A stretch of 64,000 bases of DNA from Tupaia tana (taxonomy: Eukaryota; Chordata; Mammalia; Scandentia; Tupaiidae): positions 1,612,001-1,676,000 of the forward strand of contig JAKSZU010000016.1 of the NCBI GenBank assembly GCA_026018925.1, in the 5' to 3' direction. Position 1 is the stretch's first letter. The number at the start of each line of letters is the position of its first letter. The notes under the pieces were generated by a model that did not search any database, was not told the origin of the DNA, and was given only the letters and a program-made list of their open reading frames with translations. Position numbers and translations under genes: made by a program. This document shows, in pieces, positions 1 through 9,990 of this stretch.

Positions 1-104
1 TGATGGGGAGATCTGGGCCGCGTACTGTTGTGAGGGAGTTGTCAGAAGCCACGCCCGGTCCTCAGTGAGGCACGCCCGGGCACAGAACAGGCCAGCCCTT
101 GAGC

Positions 105-370
105 TTATGGCCTGTTGTCAAGCGTAATGGCTATGTCGCTGGACTCCCAGGTAGCCAACCACGGTTCGAGTCCCGGACCCGGTGGTTTAAACTCACGCCA
201 GGCATATGTGTGTGTTTGTGTGCCCAAGATCCTGAGAGGAGAATGGAGGAAAAGGGATTGCGGTGTGGCCATCCCCCCAGGGGGTGATTTCTCACTTTCT
301 GTCTCCGTCTCTCTCTGTCTTTCTGGCAAGTGCACACAACCTATATAGCAAAAACCTCTCCAAAAAAAAA
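105..370 (+). mobile_element. tRNA-derived SINE, long type (SINE-A)
   Basis: Type description for SINE-A (names are mine). The ~70-bp tRNA-like head has an A-box-like TAATGGCTATGTCGCTGG stretch and a B box GGTTCGAGTCC. The ~150-bp body carries GGAGAATGGAGGA and a GGCCATCCCCC run. It ends in TCTC-rich sequence, CTATAGCAAAAACCTCTCC and an A tail. In this copy the first bases of the head are altered. Confidence 0.85.
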
Positions 371-390
371 ATTTTTTTTTTTTTGCTGGG

Positions 391-556
391 GCTTGGGGCC
401 AGCAGGTGGCGTGGTGGTTAAGGGCACGGGACTCCCACATGGCGGACCACAGTTTGAGTACTGGACCTGGTGCCTTGCTTTCTCGCTTTCCCTTTCTCTC
501 TCTCGCTCTGTCCTTCTCTGGCCAAATTAAAATAAGCAAACAAATACATAGAATTA
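391..556 (+). mobile_element. tRNA-derived SINE, short type (SINE-B)
   Basis: Type description for SINE-B. The head is GGGGCCAGCAGGTGGCGTGG with GTGGTTAAGG, followed by a B box and then directly by GGCTTGCTTTCTCACTTTCC and a TCTC tract. The end is CAAATTAAAATAA plus an A/T-rich tail. It lacks the long body of SINE-A. This is the first of four SINEs in a row. Confidence 0.85.
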
Positions 557-580
557 AATATTTCTTTTAAAAAAATTTGC

Positions 581-731
581 TGGTGCTGGCAGGTGGCATG
601 GTGGTTGAGGCACTGGACTCCCACATGGCTGACTGCGATTTGAGGCCTGGGCCTAGTGGAGTGCTTATCACCTTCCCTCCTCTCTCTCTCTCTCTGTGTC
701 TCTCTCTGATCAAATTAAAGTAATAATAATG
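581..731 (+). mobile_element. SINE-B
   Basis: Head TGGTGCTGGCAGGTGGCATG, TCTC tract, and end TGATCAAATTAAAGTAATAA. Confidence 0.8.
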
Positions 732-897
732 GGGTCCAGCAGGTGGCATGGTGGCTAAGGCGCTGGACACTCCCATGTGGCTGGCCACGGTTTGAGTCCT
801 GGACCTGGTGGCTTGCTTTCTCACTTCCGCTCTCTCTCCTTTTCTCTTACTAGCTCTGTCCCTCTCTGATCAAATTTTAAAAATAATAAAGTTAAAG
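732..897 (+). mobile_element. SINE-B
   Basis: Inserted directly at the tail of the preceding copy. The tail ends ATCAAATTTTAAAAATAATA. Confidence 0.8.
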
Positions 898-1164
898 GGA
901 ACCAGCAGTTAGCATAATGGCTATGTCGCTGGACTCCAACATAGTCGACCGCGGTTCGCGTCCTGGACCCGGTGGCTTAAAACTCACGCCGGGCGCGTGT
1001 GCGTGCGTGCCCAAGATCCCGAGAGGAGAATGGAGGAGAAGGGATTGTGGCGTGACCATCCCCCCGGGGGGTGATTTCTCGCTTTCTATCTCTCTGTCTC
1101 TCTCTGTCTGTCTGGCGAGCGCACGCGCCCTATAGTGAAAAATCTCTCCAAAAAAAAAAAAAAA
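898..1164 (+). mobile_element. SINE-A, near full length
   Basis: Head GGGAACCAGCAGTTAGCATA through CTATAGTGAAAAATCTCTCC and A14. It is inserted in the tail of the preceding copy. Confidence 0.9.
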
Positions 1165-1227
1165 GAAAAATAATAAAGTTAAATAAAATAATTTAAAAAA
1201 AAAATGGATAAAATTAAATAAATAATT

Positions 1228-1434
1228 TGCCATAGGTGGAGGGGGAGGGGAGAGAGAGTAAACTCAGCCCCTGGGGGATGGCCACCCTGCACTTCCTTCT
1301 CTCGGGAGAAGGCCATAAACACGCACACGCACACACACACACACACGTGTCTGGTGTGTTTTCCAAGCCACCCGGTCCATGTTGTCGGCCATGTGGGGTC
1401 CAGCTGTTTAATCACCAGGCCACTGGCTGGCCCT
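1228..1434 (-). mobile_element. SINE with B-type head and A-type body (SINE-C), includes (CA)n
   Basis: SINE-C describes copies whose head resembles SINE-B (GGTGGCGTGGTGGTTAAG) and whose body resembles SINE-A. Read on the minus strand. The internal CGTGTGTG stretch has expanded to a (CA) microsatellite at about 1319-1346. Confidence 0.75.
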
Positions 1435-1458
1435 TTGTGGTAAGTTTTTTTTTTTCTT

Positions 1459-1622
1459 CTTAAATAATTTATTTCATTTAACTTTATTGATTTATTTGAA
1501 TTTGACCAGAGAGGGACAGGGAGAGAGCGTGAGAGAGAGGGAAAGTGAGAAAGCAAGTTGCCAGGTCCGGGACTCAAACCGTGGTCGACCATGTGGGAGT
1601 CCTGCACGCCACCTGCCAGCCC
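1459..1622 (-). mobile_element. SINE-B
   Basis: Starts with AT-rich tail remnants and TTTGACCAGAGAGGGACAGG; the head ends GCCACCTGCCAGCCCC. Confidence 0.85.
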
Positions 1623-2086
1623 CACCTTTGTGGGAGGTTACACCACAGACACCAGCACATGCCCCAGCGTCCCACCACGTGTGGGATGTGGGCCAGCAGG
1701 GGGCGCACCGTGTCGGTCTGTCCTGTGCCCACTGACATGCCCAATGTAGTCAGTGAGGCCAGCCAGGCGCTGCTGTGGCGTCCCCTGCCCCCACCGCGGT
1801 CGCGAACAGTGCAGCCGGGAGGTGCTCTGAGTAAACATCTGGGGCAGCCAGCCGAGGTGGCGCAGAGGGAGGCGAAGCACTGGCCAGGCCCTGGGTTCGA
1901 GTCCTGGGGCTTCCCTTTACCTGCAGGTGTGTGTTCAGGCGTGCCCAGGCCCTAGCTGGCTGAGGCCACGGCAGGCTGTGCAGTGAAGACCCTGTCAGGT
2001 GACTCTGTCTCGCGCTCGTGGAAGAAGTTAAATTTAACAAAAAAGAGAGAGAAAAATGTTTTCTCTCCTTATAAAGATCTTGGTGT
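1623..2086. other. Intergenic sequence with a diverged tRNA-like SINE
   Basis: No gene seen. Around 1840-2045 a weak + strand SINE-like stretch can be made out (GGTGGCGCAGAGGGAGG, then GGGTTCGAGTCCTGGGG), too diverged to assign to the types used here. Confidence 0.4.
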
Positions 2087-2315
2087 CGGGGCCGGCAGAT
2101 GGTGTAATGGCTACGTCACTGGACTCCCACTTGACTGACTGTGGTTCGAGTCCTGGACACAGGGTGCATGAGCGTGTGTGCCCAGAATCCCGAGAGGAGG
2201 ATGGAAAGAAGGGATCGCAGCGTTATCCCGTGGGGGGTGATTTCTGGCTTTCTGTCTCTCTGTCTCTCCAGCGAGCACACATGCCCTATAGCAAAAATCT
2301 CTCTCTAAAACAAAC
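2087..2315 (+). mobile_element. SINE-A
   Basis: GGGGCCGGCAGATGGTGTAA head; ends CTATAGCAAAAATCTCTCTC. Confidence 0.85.
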
Positions 2316-2318
2316 AAT

Positions 2319-2546
2319 CTTGGTGTGGTGTTTAAGGCTTTGGTTAACTCCATGGTTTGAACCCCAGACCCGATGGCTTGAAAAACACGCCGGGCACATG
2401 TGGGTGCATGCTCAAAGGTCCAAGAGGAGAATGGAGAAGGGATTGCACGTGGCCACCCCGGGGGTGATTCCTTACTTCTCCCTTCTCTCTGTCTCTCTCC
2501 AGCAAGCACACGTGCCTTATGGCAAAAATCTAAAAAAAAAAAAAAG
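2319..2546 (+). mobile_element. SINE-C
   Basis: Head shortened at the 5' end; body and CTTATGGCAAAAATC plus an A tail are intact. Confidence 0.8.
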
Positions 2547-2640
2547 TCTTATTCTGCATCAAAACTTTACCTGTTAGTTTGGACACCCATTGGTTTTTGT
2601 CGGAATCTACCGTTATTATGACGGTTACTGTTCCAGTCTG

Positions 2641-2871
2641 TTTTTTTTTTTAAGAGAGAGGTTTTGGGTGTGTGTGCTCTCCGGAGAGACAGAGAGTGAG
2701 TAGTCACCTCCCAGGGGATAGCCACAATCCCTTCTCCTCCATTCTCCTCTTGGGATTGGGCATGCACGCACACATGCCTGGCGTGAGTTTTAAGTCACCG
2801 AGTCGGGGACGCGAACTGCGGTCGACTGTGTGGGAGCCCAATGCCGTAGCCATTGTGCCATCTGCTGGCCC
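2641..2871 (-). mobile_element. SINE-A
   Basis: Starts with a T tract and ends CCATCTGCTGGCCCC. Confidence 0.85.
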
Positions 2872-3518
2872 CACTGTTTCTGTCCTTTATTACCCCGTAT
2901 CAGATTATGCGGAGACTGTGACCAAACAAACAGTAAAGTTGGTCATCTCTGGCCCGCCTGTGGCCAGATCCCCCGACCGTGGTTTGAATCCCGGCTGCAG
3001 TGGCTTGAGGAACATGGGTGTGAGTTTGCGCAAGCCCCAGACCCCGACAGGTGGAGACCCTGGGGCTCCAGAAATGATCCCTGACACCCCAAAGGAAAGA
3101 AATCGCCTCAAAACCGAGGACTCCCGATCTCCCCTCGCCCCTCCCCGGCCCTGCATTTCTCTGGGAGCTCGGACAGGACCAGGCGGGCTTTCCTCTGAAG
3201 CTCCCTTACCAGCAGGACGGCTGGGTCTGCTGGAGAGCACAACCGCGTCCAGTCTGCTCGCTGCAGTTTCATTAACCACATCGAACTCATAACCAGGGGG
3301 GGACCGGAACCAGACAGCTCCCTGCGAGCCTGGCCGGACTTTGCCCCAGGCCAGGGTGCGTCCCCAGGCCCATTCCTCTCTCCTAAAAATCATTTACCGT
3401 CCCCGCGCAAGTGCCCCCAGCCCCGCTCCTGTGAGGAGGCATCCCCTGTGGGGCACGTGAGTGACTCCCGGGCTTACGCGTGTCACCAAATCCGTGGTTT
3501 CTCCTATGAATCTATTTT
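2872..3518. other. Mostly unassigned intergenic sequence
   Basis: No gene recognised. A weak SINE-like head fragment (+) is possible at about 2950-3060. The rest is unique-looking sequence with open frames that match nothing I know. Confidence 0.4.
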
Positions 3519-3780
3519 CTTTTCTTTTCGAGAGGTTTTTGCTATAGGGCGCGTGTGCTCGCCAGAGAGACAGAGAGAGACACAGAGACAGAAAGCGAGA
3601 AATCACCCCGCAGGGGGGGATGGCCACACCGCAATCCCCTCTCCTCCATTCTCCTCTCGAGATCCTGGGCACACACACACACGTGCCTGGTGTGAGTTTA
3701 AGCCACCGGGTCCGGGACTCGAACCGCAGTCAACTACATGGGAGTCCAGCGACATAGCCATTACGCTAACTGCTGGTCCC
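3519..3780 (-). mobile_element. SINE-A
   Basis: GAGAGGTTTTTGCTATAGGG start and CTAACTGCTGGTCCC end, close to consensus. Confidence 0.9.
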
Positions 3781-3799
3781 TAGTCCATCTATTTTCTTT

Positions 3800-3832
3800 C
3801 CTTTCTTTAGTTTTCGCCCTGGCAAAGGCACT

Positions 3833-3876
<44 letters not shown>

Positions 3877-4041
3877 CTCCCCCGGGGGATGGCGATGGCC
3901 ACGCAGCACTCCTCTCCATTCTCTGGGATGTGGGGCACACACGTACGTTCGAGTGTGAATTTTCAAGCCGCTGAGTCCAGGACTTGAACCGTGAGTCGGC
4001 CATCAGGATCCAGCGCCTCAACCACACATCATCTGGCCCAG
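3800..4041 (-). mobile_element. SINE-C with (GA)n expansion
   Basis: The TCTC tract has expanded to a long (GA) run at about 3835-3873. Confidence 0.8.
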
Positions 4042-4519
4042 TCTGTTTTCAATTCAGCCGACTTGGACTCAGACTTCAGAGCAGGGGAAGAAATTGGTCC
4101 CTACACTGCCGTGGCAGTGCGGCTGGCGGCCTGGAATCTACAATCCGTTTTCAGCTTCACGCACACGAGTCCAGATCCCACGGAAAGCCCTTGAGCCGTC
4201 TCCTGAAGTCCCCAGTGTGTGAGCACTCCCTGACTTTGCCACACAGTACCTAGAATAGGTTCTGGCAGCGTGGTGTGCAGTGGTGACGCACTGCTGGGGC
4301 AGTACCGGATCTGCACGGGAGGCCACAGGTTCAATTCCCTGGTGGACCTGTCCGGGCCAGGCATGTGCCGGAGCCTGGCTGGCGGGGCAGGCAGCGGAGG
4401 GGCGGTGAGGGATGGCTGCTGAGACTGTGTCGAGTGACTGTGTTGTTTGTCTTTCTCTCTGTCTCTCACTCTCATGAAAGAAAGAAGTAAGCGTACGAGA
4501 GCGTTCTAGGTTCATTTTA
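4042..4519. other. Intergenic sequence with a diverged SINE-like stretch
   Basis: A + strand tRNA-like remnant seems present at about 4270-4480 (CACAGGTTCAATTCCCTGG as a decayed B box, then a TCTC-like tract). No gene seen. Confidence 0.35.
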
Positions 4520-4747
4520 AAAAAATTGTGTTGCTGAAGGGCATGTGCGTTTGCCACAGAGACAGAGACAGAGACAACGAGTGAGCACGGACTCTCCCCG
4601 GGTGGTCATCGCAGCACCCTCCTCCACCCTCCTCTCGGTTTTGGGAACGCGCACCAGGTATATTTTTCAAGCCTCCGGTTTTGGTACTCCACTCCACAGT
4701 GGCTGCGTGGAGTCCGGCCCCTTGCCCACCACACCACCAGCCGGCCC
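4520..4747 (-). mobile_element. SINE-C
   Basis: Ends CACCACCAGCCGGCCCC; body diverged. Confidence 0.7.
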
Positions 4748-4884
4748 CGAGGGCGCCTCTGATGGCCTCCGCGAGCGCGGCCGCTCAGGGGAAGCCCCGA
4801 TCTCGGCTCCAGGCACGCCCGCTGCTTCTGCGCATGGGTACACGCCCGACACAGTGCTGTGTGCTAGCGAGGGACGCGCGGGCC

Positions 4885-5015
4885 TAAGGTGGCATGTTGA
4901 CTAAGGTGCTGGACTCCCACGTGATCGACTCCCGGACCTGGCAGCTTGCTGTCTCATTTTATCTCTCTGTCTCCGGTGAGTGCACGTGTCCTATGGCAAA
5001 TAAATAAATAAATAA
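4885..5015 (+). mobile_element. Short SINE with (AAAT)n tail
   Basis: Head AAGGTGGCATGTTGACTAAG, short body, TCCTATGGCAAATAAATAAA tail. Confidence 0.75.
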
Positions 5016-5387
5016 GTCTTTAAAGAAATACATTTAAACACACACACACGCATTTATATCTTCTTACGGATGTGTCTACGAACACCTGAAACCCGAGAGT
5101 CTGCACCCAGACCCCGCTGCGGTCCACTGCCGGCTGTGCCTTCCTGTTTGCTGACTCCGCCTTCAGCCCTCACTGCTGGCCCTGGGCTCCGCCCCCACAG
5201 TGGGGCAAAGGGAGGGGCACGGAAGGGAAGAGCAAAAGGTTCGGACAAAGAAGACAAAACCACGGAGCTGGAGCATAGACCCGGCTCCCCGGGCTCCAGG
5301 CTCACGGTTCATCCGCGGAAGCTTCCCACTCATGGACGGTGTGCGTTAGAGTCTCCATTCTTGTTTAAGAAGGCTCTTTTTTGGGGA
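5016..5387. other. Unassigned GC-rich intergenic sequence
   Basis: Nothing recognised. It includes a stretch at about 5100-5240 rich in CCCGCC and GGGAGG-like boxes, but no supported exon. Confidence 0.4.
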
Positions 5388-5670
5388 CCAGCAGTTGGCG
5401 TAATGGCTATGTCGCTGGACTCCCACGTAGTCGACCGCGGTTCGAGTCCCGGACCCGGCGGCTTAAACTCACGCCGGGCGCGTGTGTGTGCGTGCCCAAG
5501 ATCCCGAGAGGAGAATGGAGGAGAGGGGATTGCGGCGTGGCCATCCCCCCTGGGGGGTGATTTCCTGCTTTCTATCTCTCTGTCTCTCTCTGTCTGTCTG
5601 GCGAGCGCACGCGCCCTATAGCAAAAACCTCTCCAAAAAAAAGAAAAAAAAAGAAAAAAAAAGAAAAAAA
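5388..5670 (+). mobile_element. SINE-A, near-consensus, with target-site duplication
   Basis: Close to consensus and rich in intact CpGs. The direct repeat AAGAAGGCTCTTTTTTG lies on both sides (about 5370-5386 and 5671-5687). A third copy of the same site (AAGAAGGCTCTTTGAAT) follows the next two SINEs at about 6158. Confidence 0.95.
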
Positions 5671-5724
5671 AGAAGGCTCTTTTTTGAAAAAATTAAAAAA
5701 AAAATCTGATTGAACTTTACTTAC

Positions 5725-5978
5725 TTTTTTTTGAGAGGTTTTTACTATAGGGCGTGTGCACTCGCCAGAAAAACAAAGACAGAGAGAGACAGAAAGCGAG
5801 AAATCACCCCCCAGGGGGGATGGCCACGCCGCCATCCCTTCTCCTCCATTCTCCTCTCGGGATCTTGGGCACGCACGCACACGCGCCTGGCATGTTTAAG
5901 CCACCAGGTCCGGGACTCGAACCGCAGTTGACTACATGAGAGTCCACTGACATAGCCATTATGCCATCTGCTGGTCCC
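5725..5978 (-). mobile_element. SINE-A
   Basis: Minus-strand copy, complete from T tract to TGCTGGTCCC, slightly shortened around its CGTGTG stretch. Confidence 0.9.
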
Positions 5979-6014
5979 ATTTATTTATTTTAATTTTACC
6001 AGAGATGGGGGGGG

Positions 6015-6058
<44 letters not shown>

Positions 6059-6157
6059 GCAAAAAGCAAGAAAACAAGCCACCAGGTCCAGGACTCGAAC
6101 CACAGTCAGTCATGTGGGAGTCCACTGTCCTTAACCACCACGCCACATGCTGGTCCC
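5979..6157 (-). mobile_element. SINE-B with (G)n(GA)n
   Basis: Adjacent to the previous copy. Contains a G10 run followed by (GA)n at about 6007-6052. Confidence 0.85.
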
Positions 6158-6624
6158 AAGAAGGCTCTTTGAATATATATGTGTAAGCCTCAGGGCCTCA
6201 CGTCCGGTCTGTCCCTGTGGATCAGCTATTCATGCAGAATGGGGACCAGGAGGGAGTTGGGGATGAACAGGCCTGCCCACGGGGTCAGGGTCACAGGCCC
6301 TCAGCTGGAGGGCATCCTGGAGGGCACCTCAGACAGCATGTCCCTCCTCCCAGAAGAGCTGCCCGAGACTTCCTCAGAAAGCCGTCCCTGCTTACTTCCC
6401 TTCCTTAAATGCCTGCATGCGCACACGTGAGAGAGAGAGAACCCCCAACAGGACCTGGTCACGTGTGATCTTCTTCCCTCCAATTCCCCATCCCATCATC
6501 CTACACTCGTGTGTGTCTGTGTGCCTGCGTGTGCCACTTGTGAAGCTGGGGGACAGGCTCCCATCCTGGTCACCCAGGGGGCTCTGGTTCCTCTGTGTAG
6601 CAACTAACCACTCTGCCCGCAGTT
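6158..6624. other. Unassigned intergenic sequence
   Basis: No gene or recognisable repeat. Confidence 0.4.
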
Positions 6625-6843
6625 TCTGCTGTAGGGCACTCACGCTCACCAGAGAGATACAGAGACAGAGAGGGACCGTGAGAAATCACCTGCCGTACCA
6701 CAATCCCCTCTCCTCCATTCTCCCCTTGAGATTTTGGGCATGCACACGTGCCTGGGTGATTTTCAAGCTGTCCAGTCTGGGACTGGAACCGTGGTGGGGC
6801 ATGTGGGAGTCCAGCCTTAACCACTACACCACCTGCCGGTCCT
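6625..6843 (-). mobile_element. SINE-C
   Basis: GTTTCTGCTGTAGGGCACTC start, ends CACCTGCCGGTCCTGCCC. Confidence 0.8.
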
Positions 6844-6850
6844 GCCCGTA

Positions 6851-7109
6851 TAATTTTTTTTTTTTTTGAGAGAGATTTTTGGTATAGGGCATGTGCATTC
6901 TCCAGAGAGACAAAGAGAGACAGAAAGTGAGAAATCACCCCTTGGGGGGATGGCCACCCACAACCCTTTCTCCTCCATTCTCCTCTTGAGATTTTGGGCA
7001 CACACGCGCATGTGCCTGGCGTGAGTTTTAAACTGCCAAGTCGGGGACTCGAACCACGTTGACTTCATGGGAGTCCAGCGATGTAACAGTTGCGCCACCT
7101 GCTGGTCCC
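6851..7109 (-). mobile_element. SINE-A
   Basis: T14 start; GAGAGAGATTTTTGGTATAG; end CACCTGCTGGTCCCC. Confidence 0.85.
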
Positions 7110-7368
7110 CCAGGCCAGGATTTTGAATGACTGGTGTGATCCTCGGCAGAAGAATCCCTCCCGAGAGCGGGCCAGGGAGGTGGTCCCTGAGCAGTTTGGG
7201 TCCAGGACTCTCGGCTTGAGAAACGCACCAGGCATGCATGGGCCAAACGGAGAAGAGCAGGGGACTGCAGAGGGACCCACCGGTGGGGTTTCTGTCTGTC
7301 TCAGGGAGCATGTGTACACAAAACCCACCACTCATAAATTCGTTGTATTTACATAAAGGCAGACTGGG

Positions 7369-7573
7369 CTAGCCCCTGGCCTAGCGGTTAAGGCAGCTGG
7401 ATGCCACACGGCCGACCACACAGTTCAAGTCCCAGACCCAGCAGCTTGAGAGGGTGCCCCAAATCCTGAAAGGAGGGCGAGAGGGAGAGGGGACTGAGGA
7501 AACCACACCCCGTTGCCGGTGCTCTCTCCTCTGTCCCTCTCCAGAGAGCCGCACCCTCTAACAAAGGAACAAA
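7369..7573 (+). mobile_element. SINE-C, diverged
   Basis: Head GGCCTAGCGGTTAAGGCAGC with a decayed B box (AGTTCAAGTCCCAG); the body is shortened. Confidence 0.65.
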
Positions 7574-7589
7574 CGAGCAGATCAAAATG

Positions 7590-8400
7590 AACACGCTGGG
7601 GTGGGACGGATTTCACGCGGGCGCTCCTGCAGGTGGAGCCTCAGGGACTCCCTGGCCGCCCGTCCCGGCGGGTTCCGCTTCCCCGAGCCCAGGGAGAGCG
7701 CGGCGGCCAGCCCCACGCCGCCGGCCCCCACTGTCCCCGGGTCCCTCTGCCGGGGTGCCGGGGTGCAGAGGTGAAGGGGTGCCGGGGCGCCGGGATGCTG
7801 AGATTCGCAGGCTGTCCGAGTGGGGCGGGCCGGCTCTTCCCGCCGGACCCCTGTTACGGTGACCGAGGGCGTGGCCCCCCACGGTGGCCCTGCGGTGACG
7901 GCGGCCCTCCCGTTCCCGCCTGCAGCCCCACGGCAGCTGCAGCGTCTCCGGCCGCTCCGGTTTCGGAAGCCCCGCGGGGCAGGACGGTCCCCCGCCCGGA
8001 GAGCTGTCGCCGCCCCGGGAGCTGCGGGGACACGGGCCCCCCGCGCCGCCCGCAGCCCGAGCCCTGCCTTTGTCCGGCCCGCGCGGCCTGCGAGCTCGCC
8101 TGCACCGCCTCCACCCCTCGCCGGCCGGCCGCAGCTGTGCCTGGGGCTCCGGGGCTGCCTTCTAGGGGACGTGGCCCGAGCCCGAGCTTGTGCAGAACCG
8201 TGAGCGACCTCGGCCGGGACGGCCTCGCCGCGGCCTCTCGGGTCACCGGTGGGGGCGGCGGGCGGTGGGCCCCTGGCGGCCGCGCGAGGCACTGCAGGCC
8301 GCTCGGCGGCTCCGGAAGGGTGCCCTCTGCTGGCGCCACCGGTCACTGCAGCGAGTAGCTCTAAAGGGTATCCTGGACCCCGACACGTGCTGTGGCGGCT
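7590..8400. promoter_or_regulatory. Orphan CpG-island-like block
   Basis: About 800 bp of very GC-rich sequence with dense intact CpG and no SINE inside it. Open frames run through it on both strands, but with this composition that is expected by chance, and none resembles a protein I know. It could be a CpG-island promoter of an unseen transcript, an intergenic enhancer or island, or an exapted GC-rich repeat. No TATA box or splice pattern lets me choose. Confidence 0.45.
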
Positions 8401-8429
8401 GCGCTGTGAAACTCCAAACGCTGTCCGAG

Positions 8430-8580
8430 AGCCCGCAGGTGCCCTGGCGGTTGAGGGCGCTGCGCTCCCACGGGGTTACCCACGGTTCGAGTACCGGACC
8501 TGGCGGCTTGCTTTCTCACGTTCCCTCTCTTCAAGTTAAAATAAATAAAGCTAAATTTTTCTTAAAAAAAAAAAAAAAAA
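8430..8580 (+). mobile_element. SINE-B
   Basis: TGCCCTGGCGGTTGAGGGCG head; A18 tail. Confidence 0.8.
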
Positions 8581-8809
8581 GGAAGCGTAACAGGAAACCA
8601 GTCCCACGTAACAACCCCCCCAGTACTCTGGCTAGTTCCCTTTCTACAGGTGGCCATGCCATGTCCTCAGGGTCCCCTCCCCGCGGCATTCCTTCTGCTA
8701 CTGCTGGACTTGGTGCCGCTCCTGGGAAGGACGCAGCCCAGGACGGCAGAGTCATGCCATGGAACTGTCCTGTTTTATTACTGAAAATGGAGTAGTGTAC
8801 AATCTTTCT

Positions 8810-9044
8810 TTTTTTTTCTTTTTCTTTTTTTTTTTTTTGAGAACGTTTTGCTATAGACAGAAAGAAAGAAATCACGCCCCGGGGGCCGAGCTACACCGCA
8901 GTCCCTCCTCCTCCATTCTCCTCTTGGGACTTTGGGCATGCACACACACGTGCCTGGCATGAGTTCAAGCCACCAGGTCCTGGACTCAAGCCGCAGGCAA
9001 CTATGTGGTCCAATGATGTAGGCATCACGCCATCTGCTGGCCCC
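8810..9044 (-). mobile_element. SINE-A, internal deletion
   Basis: The segment between TGCTATAG and ACAGAAAG is deleted. Confidence 0.8.
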
Positions 9045-9256
9045 TATTCAATCAAGTTTAAAAACCCAGCGAGTGAAAACACACCGGAAGTCTGGGCCAC
9101 CTGGCCTGTCTCCAGCCCTCCCAGCTCCCCCGAGAGTTTCCTGACGCAAGACAAACAAGTGCAAATGCGTGTTTCTCTCAGTCTGATGTAAAGGCAGTGT
9201 ATTACCCACACTGTTCTGAGCTCCGTTCCATTTATTTCGTTTTAATTTTACTTTAA

Positions 9257-9500
9257 AATTTTTTGTTGAGATTTTGCTGTAGGGTGTGTGTACTTGCCAG
9301 AGACAAAGAAACAGTGAGAGAGAAAGTGAGAAATGCCCCCGAGTTGGCTGCCACAAGCCCTTCTCGTGCAGTGTCCTCCTGGGAGTTTGGGAACAGGAGC
9401 ACACGTGCCTGGCGTGATTTTCAAGCCACCAGGTCCAGGACTCGAACCGTGGTCAGCCACTGGGGGTCCGACTGCTGCCTTAACCATCATGTCCCCTACT
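9257..9500 (-). mobile_element. SINE-C
   Basis: GAGATTTTGCTGTAGGGTGT start; head end is degraded (CATGTCCCCTACTGAGCTCC). Confidence 0.75.
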
Positions 9501-9562
9501 GAGCTCCCGGTTATTTATTTGAAGCGAGAGAAAGAGCCTGAGAGTGCAGAAAGGACAGGGTT

Positions 9563-9760
9563 TGTTGTTGTTGAGGTTTTTGTCTTAGGGTGCCTGGGCT
9601 CACTGGAGAGAGAGAAGGAAAGTGAGAAATCACGTGTGCGGGGAGGGATGGCCACGCCACGGTCCCTTCTCTGGTTTCCTGCGGGATCTTGGGCAGTACA
9701 AGTGTGATTTTCAAGCCCCCAGTTCGGCGGCGACGTAACCACTCCGCCCCCTGCTGGCCC
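9563..9760 (-). mobile_element. SINE-C
   Basis: The head lacks part of the B-box region; ends CCCCCTGCTGGCCCC. Confidence 0.75.
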
Positions 9761-9990
9761 CAGGACGAGTGTCTCTGAGGGGCCCTGCAAAGGCTTCCTG
9801 CCCTTGTCTCCCGGGCCCTTCCTGTACCAGTGGGCCTGGCCTGCTCTTGGTGGGGGACCTGCGCAGGCCGGGCTAGGCCGCCGGCTCTCCCGTTTTTGTA
9901 TGTGTCTCCTTTTTTTATTTTCTCCCAAAGTAAACTCATATCTTTTTTTTAAGAATGACTTTATTTGCTCTTTGCTGCACTACTGTGAGG

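Noticed and set aside
898-970. Possible tRNA genes at many SINE heads
   Set aside because: The heads keep B boxes but lack a proper cloverleaf and continue into SINE bodies with A tails; they are tRNA-derived SINEs.
7582-8358. Frames of 241-254 codons on both strands in the GC-rich block
   Set aside because: Overlapping frames on opposite strands of very GC-rich DNA; no recognisable domain, start context or splice structure.
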